Below are positions 21,912 through 33,149 of a stretch of 64,000 nt of DNA, in pieces (position 1 is the first letter of the stretch; the number at the start of each line of letters is the position of its first letter). Source of the stretch: Vicia villosa (lineage: Eukaryota > Streptophyta > Magnoliopsida > Fabales > Fabaceae). The stretch spans positions 17,988,930 to 18,052,929 of the forward strand of contig NC_081186.1 in NCBI RefSeq assembly GCF_029867415.1, given 5' to 3'. The notes under the pieces are model-generated. The model was not told the DNA's origin. It did not search any database and worked only from the letters and a program-made list of their open reading frames with translations. The position numbers and the translations under genes are program-made.

Positions 21912-23053
21912 TGTTATAACAAGATTTGTTCTGATCAATATTCTTGTTTTGATGATAACAATGTATATGAATTTTGTATAAGACAATGTGGTACTCTAAT
22001 CCCATGCATTTTCCATTTCAGGAAATATATAAGGAGTGTGCACAATTCAGCGCTAAGAAGCACTGACTCAGAAGATTCTGGATTGCAACATCAGAACATG
22101 CCCTCGCAAGACATCAGAAGATGGTCAAGCAGAATCAGAACATGGTCTATGAAGCATCAGAAGAACTTGAGATCAGAAGCAGAAGCACTGAAGTTCTTAT
22201 GGTATCACGCTAAAGCACTTCAAAGTCAGAAGACAAGAAGATGCTCTGCACCAAGCTGTAACTCTGATTCTGATTATTCAAACGTTGTATTCACAAAATT
22301 TGAGATCAGAAGTTAGTTCTAGATGACAGGATACGAAGTCTATCTCTGACTGACAAAAGAAACGTTAGAAGCTACAAAAGGCAAAGTCAGTAAAAGCAGA
22401 GAAAAGCATGGCTCGAGGTAGTTGACAAAATAGTGAAAACATTAAATTCAAAGCTGTCCAGTCACGCAACGCATTAAATGCATTTCAACGGTCATCTTCT
22501 CAATTGCCTATATAAATGAAGTTCTGATCATAAGCAATAACAACAATTCTTGCAAACTTACAGAAACGCTGCTGAAATCAATTCATACGAACTTCATCTT
22601 CAACCTCACTTTCATTGTAATATTTAGTGAGTGTTAAGCTTAGAACATAAGAGAAATATCACAGTTGTGATTATAGCTTTCTAAGAAGCATTTCAATACT
22701 CTTGTAAACATTTATTTTACATTGATTTGTAAAAGGTTCCTAGAGTGATCAAGTTGTGATCATTAGACTCTAGAAGACTTAGAAGTTTCTAAGTGTTGAT
22801 TTCCTAGAGTGATCTAGGTGTGATCATTATACTCTAGAAGACTTAGAGTGTTTCTAAGTGGATAACCATTGTAATCAAGATTGATTAGTGGATTAAATCC
22901 TCAGTTGAGGTAAATCACTCTAAGGGGGTGGACTGGAGTAGTTTCGTTAACAACGAACCAGGATAAAAATATTGTGTTCAATGTTTTTATCTTAAGAGTT
23001 TTTAAAGTCACTTTATTCAAACCTCCCCTTTCTAAGTGTTTTTCTATCCTTCA
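21912..23053 (+). repeat. 5' LTR of SIRE-B
   Basis: Begins TGTTATAACAAGATTTGTTC and ends TTCTATCCTTCA, 1142 bp. A TATATAAAT box is at 22509-22517. Bases about 22737-22862 carry a tandem duplication of a block that is single in the SIRE-A LTR (CCTAGAGTGATC ... ACTCTAGAAGACTTAGA ... TTTCTAAGTG). Confidence 0.85.
22509..22517 (+). promoter_or_regulatory. TATA box of SIRE-B 5' LTR
   Basis: TATATAAAT in the context GCCTATATAAAT, with CATTAAATGCATTT 37 bases before it at 22472-22485. The same two blocks recur ahead of the extra ORF (45061-45074 and 45133-45140). Confidence 0.65.
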
Positions 23054-23055
23054 AT

Positions 23056-23070
23056 TGGCATCAGAGCACC
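23056..23070 (+). other. Primer-binding site of SIRE-B
   Basis: TGGCATCAGAGCACC two bases after the LTR. This is close to the common TGGTATCAGAGC site complementary to the 3' end of initiator methionine tRNA. Confidence 0.8.
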
Positions 23071-23136
23071 GGTTCTAGGTGCAAGCACTTAACCGTGTTA
23101 GAAAAAGATTCAGGGTGAGAAAAACACAAAGTCAAT

Positions 23137-24990
23137 ATGGTTGATATTGTTACATCCACTTCTACATCTACTTCAAATGATCAACACAACAATGGAAATG
23201 GAAATGGATATTCTAGACCACCAATATTTGATGGTGAAAACTTTGAATACTGGAAAGATAGATTGGAAAGTTATTTTCTGGGTCTAGATGGTGATTTATG
23301 GGACTTGCTTGTGGATGGTTACAAACATCCAGTAAATTCTAGTGGAGCAAAGATGTCAAGACAAGAAATGAATGATGATCAAAAGAAACAATTTAAAAAT
23401 CATCATAAGTCAAGGACTATTCTGCTGAATGCTATTTCTCATTCTGAATATGAGAAGATATCAAACAGGGAAACTGCCCATGACATCTTTGAATCAATAA
23501 AGATGACTCACGAAGGAAATGCCCAAGTCAAAGAGACAAAAGCTCTTGCATTAATCCAGAAGTATGAAGCCTTCAAGATGGAGGATGATGAAAACATTGA
23601 AACAATGTTCTCAAGATTTCAAACTCTAACTGCTGGATTAAGAGTGCTTGACAAGGGATATACAAAGGCTGATCACGTCAAGAAGATCATTAGAAGCTTG
23701 CCCAGAAGATGGGGCCCAATGGTGACTGCATTCAAGATTGCAATGAATCTGAATGAAGTATCTTTGGAAGAGCTGATCAGTGCTTTGAGGAGTCATGAAA
23801 TAGAGCTGGATGCTAATGAACCTCAAAAGAAAGGTAAGTCTATTTCTTTTAAAGTCTTTAAATAAAAAGTGCACTAACGCTTTTCAGGCGGAGGAAGAAG
23901 ATTCTGAAGAATCAGAATCAGAAGAAGAAGAAGACGAACTGTCCATGATATCCAGAAGGGTAAACCAACTCTGGAAGAGTAAAAAAAGTAAGCTCAAGAA
24001 CTTCAGAAGTTCTAAGAAGCCTGAAAGAGGAGAATCTTCTGGAATCAGAAGATCTGACAAAAAGAAGGTCACGTGCTATGACTGCAATGAGCCTGGTCAC
24101 TACAAGAATGAGTGTCCAAAGCTTCAGAAGGAGAAACCCAAGAAGAAGTTTCATAAGAAGAAAGGTCTTATGGCAACTTGGGATGATTCAGATTCATTAG
24201 AATCAGAATCAGGCTCTGGAGGCGAGCAGGCAAACATTGCGCTGATGGCTACTGTGGATGATGAAGCAGAATCTACATCAGAATCAGAATCTGACTCTGA
24301 AGAGGTATTTTCTGATCTAACTAGAGAAGAGCTTGCTTCCAGTTTAGCTGAAATTCTTGAAATCAAGGCTAAGCTTAGTATCAAGTACAAAAAGCTGAGA
24401 AAGCTCTTTGTATCTGAAACTAAGAAGCTTGAATTAGAAAATTCTAAACTTAAAGAAAAAGTTTTAAAACTATCCAAAGATGCTGAGTCATCTTCTGGTT
24501 CAGAAGAATCTATTCCAAGTTTGAACCATATTCATAAAGAATATGACTTGAGTTTCAGGAAATTCTTATCTAAAAGTATTGGCAGAAGTCATCTTGCTTC
24601 TATGATATATGCTGTTTCGGGAAACAAGAGAGTTGGCATTGGCTATGAGGGCGATACCCCATACAAACTTGAACCTGTAGATGATATGAAAATCACATAC
24701 AAGCAATTGTATGATCAGTTTAAGTATGGCCACTCCCATGATATTAGGCTCACTTCACATGCCAAAAGCTTTCATGTTACACACACTAAGAAGCATGTGA
24801 CACAACCTAGAAAATATCATGCTGCTAAACCTAAGGAATATCATGCTGTACCTCCTGTTGTTTATAATGCTAAACCCAAGTTCAATCAGAACTTGAGGAA
24901 AACTAACAAGAAAGGACCCAAGAAGTTGTGGGTACCTAAGGAGAAGATAATTTCTATTGCAGATATCCTTGGCAGCAAAGAAGAAAAAGA
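23137..24990 (+). pseudogene. gag: gag of SIRE-B with a frameshift
   Basis: The start ATG 23137-23139 lies 67 bases after the primer site. The first frame (to 23865) has the copia gag core: DGENFEYWKDRLESY near residue 30 and a helical domain to about residue 230. A one-base shift near 23850 ends it at TAA 23863-23865. The frame beginning at 23810 carries on with a Glu/Ser-rich acidic stretch, the zinc knuckle CYDCNEPGHYKNEC at 24074-24115, and coiled-coil-like sequence. Gag forms the cytoplasmic virus-like particle and the knuckle binds the element RNA. A second frame change in an A-rich run near 24985 separates gag from the protease. Confidence 0.88.
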
Positions 24991-26429
24991 AAAGCATTTC
25001 ATGGTACCTGGACTCTGGGTGCTCGCGGCACATGACGGGAAGAAGGTCTATGTTCCAAGACCTGGTGCTTAAATCTTTTAGAGAAGAAAAGTTTGGAGGA
25101 GATCAGAAGGTCAAGATTATTGGCTCTGGAACCATAAGTACTGGTAACTCTCCTTCCATATCAAATGTACTTCTTGTAGAAGGATTAGCTCATAACTTGT
25201 TGTCCATAAGTCAATTAAGTGACAATGGTTATGACATAATCTTCAATCAAAAGTCTTGCAAGGCTGTAAGTCAGAAGGATGGCTCAATCCTATTTACAGG
25301 CAAGAGAAAGAACAACATTTACAAGATTGATCTTCAAGATCTTAAGAATCAGAAGGTAACTTGTCTTATGTCTGTTAGTGAAGAGCAATGGGTCTGGCAC
25401 AGAAGATTAGGCCATGCTAGTTTGAGAAAGATTTCTCAAATTAACAAACTAAATTTGGTCAGAGGACTCCCTAATCTGAAATATAAATCAGATGCTCTTT
25501 GCGAAGCATGATAGAAAGGGAAGTTTTCCAAACCTACATTCAAGTCTAAGAATGTTGTTTCTTCCTTTGGGCCGCTAGAACTTCTGCACATTGATCTGTT
25601 TGGCCCAGTCAAAATAGCATTTGTTAGAGGGAAGAAATATGGATTAGTCATCGTAGATGATTATAGCAGATGGACATGGGTAAAGTTCTTGAAACACAAG
25701 GATGAGTCTCATACAGTATTCTTTGACTTCTGCACTTAGATCCAATCTGAGAAAGAGTGTAAAATCATAAAGGTCAGAAGTGATCATGGTGGCGAATTTG
25801 AGAACAGATTCTTTGAGATTTATTTCAAAGAAAATGGTATTGCCCATGATTTCTCTTGCCCTAGAACTCCACAGAAAAATGGATTTGTAGAGAGAAAGAA
25901 TAGGACTCTACAAGAAATGGCCAGAACCATGATCAACGAGACCAATATGGCTAAGCATTTCTGGGCAGAAGCAACAAATATTGCATGTTATATTCAAAAT
26001 AGAATCTCCATAAGACCTATTCTTAATAAGACTCCTTATGAATTGTGGAAGAACAGAAAGCCCAACATTTCGTATTTTCATCCTTTTAGATGTATTTGTT
26101 ATATTCTGAACACTAAAGATCATCTGAGTAAGTTTGATTCTAAGGCACAGAAGTGTTTCCTTCTTGGATATTCTAAACGCTCAAAAGGCTACAGAGTATA
26201 CAATACTGAAACATTGATTGTTGAAGAATCAATCAATATCAGATTTGATGATAAGCTTGGTCTTGAAAAGCCAAAGCAGTTTGAGAATTTTGCAGATGTT
26301 AAAGTCTCTAACTCAGAAGCTGAAGAACCCAGAAGCAAGGCGTCAGAAGATCAAGTTGCTGCTTCATTGGAAAATCTCAGAATTTCTGAAGAGCCAACGA
26401 TCAGAAGATCTTCTAGACTCACCTCTACT
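24990..26429 (+). pseudogene. pol: Protease and integrase of SIRE-B, first part of pol
   Basis: One frame covers this stretch. Protease begins at WYLDSGCSRHMTG (Asp codon at 25011). The pre-integrase region has VWHRRLGHASLRKI. The integrase core has LLHIDLFGPVK, VRSDHGGEFENRFF and the AEATNIACYIQNR region. Stops are TGA TAG at 25509-25514, where a Cys-Gln pair is expected, and TAG at 25737-25739. The last bases, CTACT at 26425-26429, are the target duplicated by the Ty3/gypsy insert, and pol resumes after 43136. Confidence 0.88.
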
Positions 26430-27975
26430 TGTAACACCCTTCTAAACCCCCGCGGAAAATATATTATAATCAGAGTAATAACACATCAAGGATGCTACAA
26501 TTATTAAAATGAATAAAAATACCAATGTCGTTTGTCATGCTTTATTAAGATTAAACCAAACTTCAAACATGTGTTCATCACAGCGGAAACTTATTTTAAA
26601 CAATGTTAGTAACATATCCACACAGATCAACAATACATAATCCATAATCAAAATAGCAACAAAGTATCTCAAGTAACGCTAAGACTAATCGATCCCAGTG
26701 TTACAATCAGAGCATGACTCGACACGAACTACGGGCTAGCCTACAAGCTATCTTCACCCAATCAAGACGCCTCTACATCCTTAATCTGAAATCATCAAAG
26801 TAAGGGTGAGTTTCATTCGAATTAATAAACATTATACAATCATAGGCAATAAAATCTCATAGAAATTGTCATACACTCAAGCATACATATAATCGGAATT
26901 TATTACAACAAGCAAGCATCAGTACATAAGCATCTTCTAACACACTACATAATCATTCAGTTATATCAGAATATAATGCAATGAATGGACTGACACTAAT
27001 GCATGTGGTACCATACATGGGATACACCCATCCAACTGATCTTTTTCATCACCGAGATACAGTTTAACCAGCACAAATTCCACACAATGGGAATTATGCC
27101 CACCATTTTGATCCATTTCATCACCGGGATCCATCACCAAAAATGTATGCCAATGAATGCAACATATAACATGCTTACAACATCACCAATCCGATGTAAC
27201 ACATCGTCTCATTATCATCACCAAATCATCACCAATAAGTATGTATATATCTTAGCATTCATACAAACATATCACACGCATACACGAAAGTCATCACCCA
27301 ATAAATAATATAATCACAAATAAACCACTTGGACTTTACGTCCATACTACCTATTCATCGTATAGGCCATTAACTCAGCTTCGCAATGCTCAAAACGGTG
27401 CATAAATTGGATACTCGGATCAAAAGTTATGGGATTTTAAAGATAAAACATTTTTTAGAAAAAATGCAGCAGAACCCGGGTCGTCCCTACGTGGGAACCG
27501 GTTCCTGGCTTCTTCCCAAAACACGCCTCTGATTTTTACTATGGGGAACCGGGTTGTCCCTATCTGGGAACCGGTCCCCAGCAACCCATAATCCACACCT
27601 CTCTGTTTTTATAAGGGGGAACCGGTTCGTCCCACATGGGAACCGGTTCCTACGTACCTGCACAGCCAAATTCACCATTTTGACAGCATTTACCCTATCC
27701 CATTTCCCCAATTTCAAGTACATACAAACATAGCACACAAATACCATCAATTTTCACATCATCACATATTTCAGACAAGTTTTATACTAGTATTAACAGC
27801 ATATGTCATGAGTATTAACAGAATCATGTAATTCATACAAATTCATCAAAACGTAACTAAATTCCCAAACCCGACACGTACGATTAAACTAACGGCAACT
27901 CTAATCAATCCTACTACCTACAATCGCATAAGGATCACTAACCCGAAGAATCCCCTCTTATCTCAGAGTCGAATC
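26430..27975 (-). repeat. 3' LTR of the Tekay-like element, outer part
   Basis: Matches 41293-42838 of the 5' LTR with scattered substitutions. It is cut after AGAGTCGAATC by the nested copia element. GAATC at 27971-27975 is the first copy of that element's target duplication. It contains the paired-palindrome array at 27471-27650. Confidence 0.93.
27471..27650. repeat. Paired-palindrome array in the Tekay-like 3' LTR
   Basis: Six sites of GGAACCGGTTCC or a near form start at 27471/27494, 27545/27567 and 27618/27639. They make three pairs spaced 23, 22 and 21 bp, with pairs repeating every 73-74 bp. The text around them is otherwise unrelated to the copia array. Confidence 0.9.
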
Positions 27976-29515
27976 TGTTAGACGCTGGCCTAAAGATCTA
28001 GAGGGGGGGTGAATAGATCTTTCTTAGTTTTTAAGGATTTTTCTACTGACTCGAGCGAAAGCGGTTCTGAATCGACTTGCGTCTATTCTGGACCGCTATT
28101 GCAAAGGTCGTATGTGTTTCAAAACCAAAGAGTAAGTGGAATTTGATGGTGAAGTAATATGATAGCTAAACAATACGTTTTACAACTGAAAACCAATTAA
28201 CTTCTAGATTGACAACTTTGATTTGCAATGCAGTAAGATTGGATTAAGCAAAAACACAAACACTTGGTGATACGTTCAAATTGATAGTGATTCAAGTTGT
28301 GGTGAATTGTGATGTTTGTGCAGAACTTTAATTCACAATTTTAACACTTGAATCGTTGATCAATTTTGCACTTATAACCAATTATGAACAGAAAGTAAAA
28401 GAGAAAGTAAAAGCGACAAGAACACGATATTTGTTTAGGCAGTTCGTCGATCGTCCTCGCTACGACTACGTCTGCCCCCAATTCCAAATTGAAATTGGGT
28501 AATCTTTCATTAATGTTGAAAGTAGTATATACAAAGAAGATAACAAAGCGATAAACGATAAACCAATTATGTCGATTCTTTGAATCTTCTTCCCCCTTAA
28601 TCTTGAGCCAGATCAAGGTTATCCAAGAGCTTCACTTTGATTCCCTTCTGCAGTGTCTTGATTCCTTGAACTCCCCGTTCCTCAATCGTTACACTCAGCC
28701 GAATCCTCAATGAACGCCTCTTGATAAAAACCCCCAAGAACCACCCGTCGTGGAGGACAAAACCCGCAGATTTTATTCACCAACAAACCCCACAAACCTT
28801 CACCCACTAGGAATCTTCAATTCCGTTCCATGGACGTTATCGAACTCATCACTAACCCGCAACGCAAGAATGATTATGTGTAATTGTGTTGGAGATGATG
28901 AAGAACGAAGATGAGAAGCGTTTGTGTATCTTTCAGTCGTTGGTGTTGCTTGAATAATTACCCTTGTACAATATATATGATTGCATAACAGTTAGAACCA
29001 AGAAAAACTGATTTTTGAACTTTCTTGATCAGTTAGGTCGACCACTTGTAGTGCTTAGGTCGACCTAACAGAGCTTGCAGAATTTTGCTCCCAGTTAGGT
29101 CGACCTGTTGAAGGAGTAGGTCGACCAGAATCCTCTTCTGATGCATTCTGGGGACATTTTCACAGATTAGGTCGACCTAGTTGATGTGTAGGTCGACCTA
29201 ACAGACTGGTATGTGGAATTCATCAATTTAGGTCGACCTAAATGATGTGTGAGTCGACCTAGCAGGGACATATGAGTTTTTCTCCATTTTAGGTCGACCT
29301 GGGTTGATGGTAGGTCGACCTAACTGCTGTTTTTCTGCATTCTTCTTGTTTTGCTTGTGTTGAGGCAACCTATAAACATATAAACATAATGGGTTGACCT
29401 ATGAGTGATCAATGCTTGCTTTTCTTTAAGTTTTCTGCTTCCGTCTTGTTGTTTGAATGCTTATTTGAGTTTGCCATGAATCAAAAACATCTTTGAGTGT
29501 AATCTTGTATTCACA
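27976..29515 (-). repeat. 3' LTR of the nested copia element
   Basis: 1540 bp, same ends as the partner LTR. The 4-base length difference equals the difference in the G-run (7 here at about 28002-28010, 11 at 34947-34957). Confidence 0.95.
29034..29322. repeat. Paired-palindrome array in the copia 3' LTR
   Basis: Ten sites of TAGGTCGACCTA or a near form start at 29034/29056, 29096/29117, 29168/29189, 29229/29250 and 29290/29311. They make five pairs with start-to-start spacing of 22, 21, 21, 21 and 21 bp. Pairs repeat every 61-72 bp. The same array is at 35982-36270 in the other LTR. Confidence 0.95.
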
Positions 29516-29530
29516 TACTCCCCCTTTTTG
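29516..29530 (-). other. Polypurine tract of the nested copia element
   Basis: CAAAAAGGGGGAGTA on the minus strand immediately before the 3' LTR. Confidence 0.85.
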
Positions 29531-30015
29531 ATGATGGCAAACCATTCGACTAAGCTTTGGTAGTAAATGATAAAGACTCAGCAGAGCTCCCCCGTACATC
29601 CAGCATCTATCTCTCAACAGGGCAATCTCTCAACAAAGCTCCCCCGTACATCCAGCATCTATCTCCCCCTTTGTCAACATCAAAAAGAGAAAACAGGAGA
29701 ATAGAAGAGTAACAAGAGAACCATAGGTAATAATGCTAGCATGTATAGTATAGTAGGTAAAAGGTAGTTAATGGTAGAATGAGACACATATGTGAGCAGG
29801 AGCAGTTTTTATGCATGAGGTCACTATAAGCATGTTAATTGATAGCATATTATAGTATCAATAATATTTTTGGAAGTGAACAACAATTACGTTACCGCTT
29901 TTTCAATATGACGCCTGGCTTGATGATGAACAACCTTTATGCCAAAAAAATGTTAGCAAGACAAATAGATATATACATAAAGTAAAGAAATAATATTAAG
30001 AGAAAACAAACGTAA

Positions 30016-30380
30016 TTAGCCCAAATTAGAGATATCGAGTATCCCTAATTCCCTACGAATGTTGAAATATTGCTCCGTTGCTAGCGGTTTGGTGAAGATG
30101 TCAGCTAGTTGCTTCTTGCTTTCTACATGTTCAAAAGTAACGTCTCCTTTCTCTACATGATCTCGTAGAAAGTGATGCCTTATTTCAATATGTTTGGTAC
30201 GTGAGTGTAAGACAGGATTTTTACTTAAGTTTATGGCGCTTGTGTTGTCGCACATGATAGGTATGTGATCAAGCTTAATACCAAAGTCAAGAAGTTGTTG
30301 CTTGAGCCATAATATTTGTGCACAGCAGCTTCCAGCAGCTACATATTCTGCCTCAGCAGTAGATAATGCCAACTTATTAA
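30016..30380 (-). pseudogene. C-terminal half of RNase H of the nested copia element
   Basis: In a second frame after the deletion: ALSTAEAEYVAAGSCCAQIL, then KHIEIRHHFLRDHVEKGDV and QLADIFTKPL, ending at TAG 30016-30018. This is the normal end of copia pol. The deletion removed the short link between the two RNase H halves, so the enzyme is probably not made. From 29531 to 30015 there is no gene, and unlike SIRE-B no extra ORF is present. Confidence 0.92.
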
Positions 30381-30389
30381 TGAGTTTGA

Positions 30390-33149
30390 GAATAGATGAC
30401 ACGTTCCACTAGTGCTTTTTCTATCGGATTTGCAGCCAGCAAAATCTGAATCGGAGAATCCTACCAAATGACACTCATTTCCTTTTGGATACCATAGGCC
30501 ATATGTAGTAGTTCCACGTAAGTATCGCAGAATTCTTTTGACAGCTTTCAAGTGAGATTCTTTTGGACAAGATTGATATCTTGCACACATACACACACTA
30601 AACATAATGTCTGGTCTTGAGGCAGTAAGATACAATAGTGAACCTATCATACCTCGGTATAATTTCACGTCAACCTCTTTACCTTTCTCATCTTTGTCTA
30701 GATTTGTATTTGTTGCCATAGGTGTGTCAATTTCCTTTGCTTCACTCATTCCAAATCTTTTGAGCAGCTCCGTACAATATTTAGTTTGATTCACAAACGT
30801 TCCATGACTGAGTTGCTTGATTTGTAGGCCAAGGAAGAAATTTAGCTCACCCATGAGACTCATCTCAAATTCACTCTGCATAAGCTTAGAAAAGTCTTTG
30901 ACAAGTTTTGCATTAGTGGACCCAAATATAATATCATCTACATAAATTTGGACTAAGAGAATATCCTTATCTTTTCTTTTAATAAAGAGAGTAGTATCAA
31001 CTTTACCTCTAGAGTACCCTTGACTAAGGAGAAATTTGCTCAAACGTTCGTACCAAGCCCGAGGGGCTTGTTTAAGACCGTATAGAGCACGTTTCAGCTT
31101 ATAAACATGAGTTGGATACATGTAATTCTCAAAGCCGGGTGGCTGAGCAACATAGACTTCTTCATTTATATAGCCATTTAGAAAGGCACTCTTAACATCC
31201 ATTTGGAATAGTTTGAAGTCTTTAGAACAAGCATAAGCAAGTAAGAGGCGAATAGCTTCGAGACGTGCTACAGGAGCGTATGTCTCTTCATAATCAATAT
31301 CTTCCTCTTGATTGTAACCTTGGGCAACTAATCTAGCTTTGTTTCTAGTAATAACTCCGTTTTCATCAAGTTTGTTACGAAAAACCCATCTAGTGCCTAT
31401 TACTTGATGATCTCCCGGATGAGGGACTAAGTCCCAAACATCATTCCGTTTAAATTGGTTTAATTCTTCTTGCATGGCCATTAGCCAATGCTCATCAAGT
31501 AATGCGTCCTTAGCGTTTTTCGGCTCAACTTGTGAAACAAAAGCAAAATGATGGCAGAAGTTACTTATCTTTGAGCGTGTTGTAACGCCCCTTGAGATGT
31601 CACCTATTATATTGTCAATTGGATGGTCTTTCACGTTTGTCCAGGCCTTGGGAAGTTCTTCATTGTTTGAGATGCTTTCTTTTTCATTTTCATCGTGAGA
31701 CTCATCTTTCTCTCTCTCAGCATCTTTCTTTACAATACTTTCATCCTCATCTTCCTTATCCTTGACAATGTCTTCAGTGGATGGGCCTGCACCATTAAAT
31801 GAAAGACCTTTCTCGACATATTTTGCATAAGATTCATCAAAAGAAACGTGTACTGACTCTTCTACTATAAGTAATCTCTTATTATATATTCGATATGCTT
31901 TGCTAGATTGTGAGTAACCAAGGAATATGCCCTCATCAGCTTTAGCATCGAATTTGCCAAGATTATCCTTACCATTGTTCAAAACAAAACACTTGCAACC
32001 GAATACATGGAGATGAGATACATTTGGTTTTCTACCCTTTAGTAATTCATAGGGAGTTTTGTTCAGTATAGGACGTATTGTTATCCTATTCAAAACATAA
32101 CATGCTGTACTAATCGCGTCAGCCCAGAAATACTTTGGTAGATTACCCTCATTCAGCATTGTTCTTGCCAGCTCCTCTAGAACTCGACTTTTACGTTCAA
32201 CTACTCCGTTTTGTTGAGGTGTTCTAGGAGCTGAAAAGTTATGCTCAATTCCATGTTTATCACAGTATTTTTCAAAAAGATTGTTTTCAAATTCTCCACC
32301 GTGATCACTTCGAATTGCAACTATTTTGTTGTTCATTTTGTTTTGACATAATCTTGCAAATTGTGTAAAGGCTGGAAAAGTTTGATCCTTACTAGGTAAA
32401 AAGATTGTCCAACAAAATCTCGAGTAATCGTCGACAATGACAAAACCATAGGTGTTTCCACCTATGCTTTTAGTCCTTGAAGGGCCAAAGAGATCCATGT
32501 GAAGTAGTTCAAGAGGGCGTGATGTTGAAACCACGTTCTTTGATTTAAAAGAGATTTTTGTTTGCTTTCCCTTTTGACAAGCATCACATAGATGATCTTT
32601 TGAAAACTTCATTTTGGGTAAGCCGATTACTAAATCTTTTGAGACAACTTTATTTAGTAAGTCAAAATTTATGTGGGCGAGACGTCTATGCCAAAGCCAT
32701 GAGTCATCGCCTAGAGCAACTAGACATTTGGTACTAGACTTAGATACCTCATCCAAGTTTAGCATGTAGATGTTGTTTACTCTTAATCCCTTAAACATAA
32801 TGTCTCTTTTCTTAGTATGTTCTATTGTGCATCCAGAATTTGTAAACATTACTTTAAAATCTTTGTCGCACAATTGACTTATACTTAAAAGATTATGTTT
32901 AAGACCTTCTACTAGCAGCACATCAGTTATAGTAGTGGTAGAAGGGTTACCTACACTTCCTTTACCAAGTATGGCTCCCCGATTGTTATCTCCATATGTG
33001 ACATACCCCTTTTTCTTTGCTTGAAACTCAACGAAAAGAGATAGGTCTCCAGTCATGTGTCTTGAACATCCGCTATCAAGGAACCACAACCTTTCGGCAA
33101 TGTCAAGACACTTTTCCTGCAAGATTAATTTAAAGAGGGAGGTCCCCAA
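30390..33149 (-). pseudogene. pol: pol of the nested copia element: protease, integrase, reverse transcriptase, RNase H start
   Basis: A 936-codon open frame (30339-33149). Protease starts at WFLDSGCSRHMTGD. Pre-integrase has WLWHRRLAHINFDLL. Integrase has LLHMDLFGPSRTKS, IRSDHGGEFENNLFEKYC and RTPQQNGVVERKSRVLEELA. Reverse transcriptase has QMDVKSAFLNGYINEEVYV, KRALYGLKQAPRAWYERL and the catalytic YVDDIIFG (30921-30944). RNase H begins with SDSDFAGCKSDRKSTSGTCH, but after SLISWH the frame is lost at about 30370 and the open frame stops at 30339. The family pattern suggests about 22 bases were deleted there. Everything before this point looks functional. Confidence 0.92.

Noticed and set aside
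23884..24154. Minus-strand ORFs opposite the acidic part of SIRE-B gag
   Set aside because: Shadow of the Glu/Ser-rich coding sequence; Leu/Phe/Ser-rich output is typical of reading GAA/TCA repeats backwards. The same applies to 33990-34415 opposite the nested copia gag.
27487..27750. Small ORF through the GGAACCGGTTCC array reading NRFP and GTNRFP repeats
   Set aside because: The peptide repeats follow from the DNA repeats; the ORF lies in an LTR and has a counterpart only in the partner LTR. No start or codon signal supports translation.
28341..28616. 91-codon ORF present in both LTRs of the nested copia (also 35289-35564)
   Set aside because: Duplicated only because it lies in the LTR; hydrophobic low-complexity content, no domain.
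29034..29322. CRISPR-like array
   Set aside because: Regular palindromic repeats look array-like, but this is plant LTR DNA, the repeats are only 12 bases and the spacers are not unique protospacer-sized inserts.
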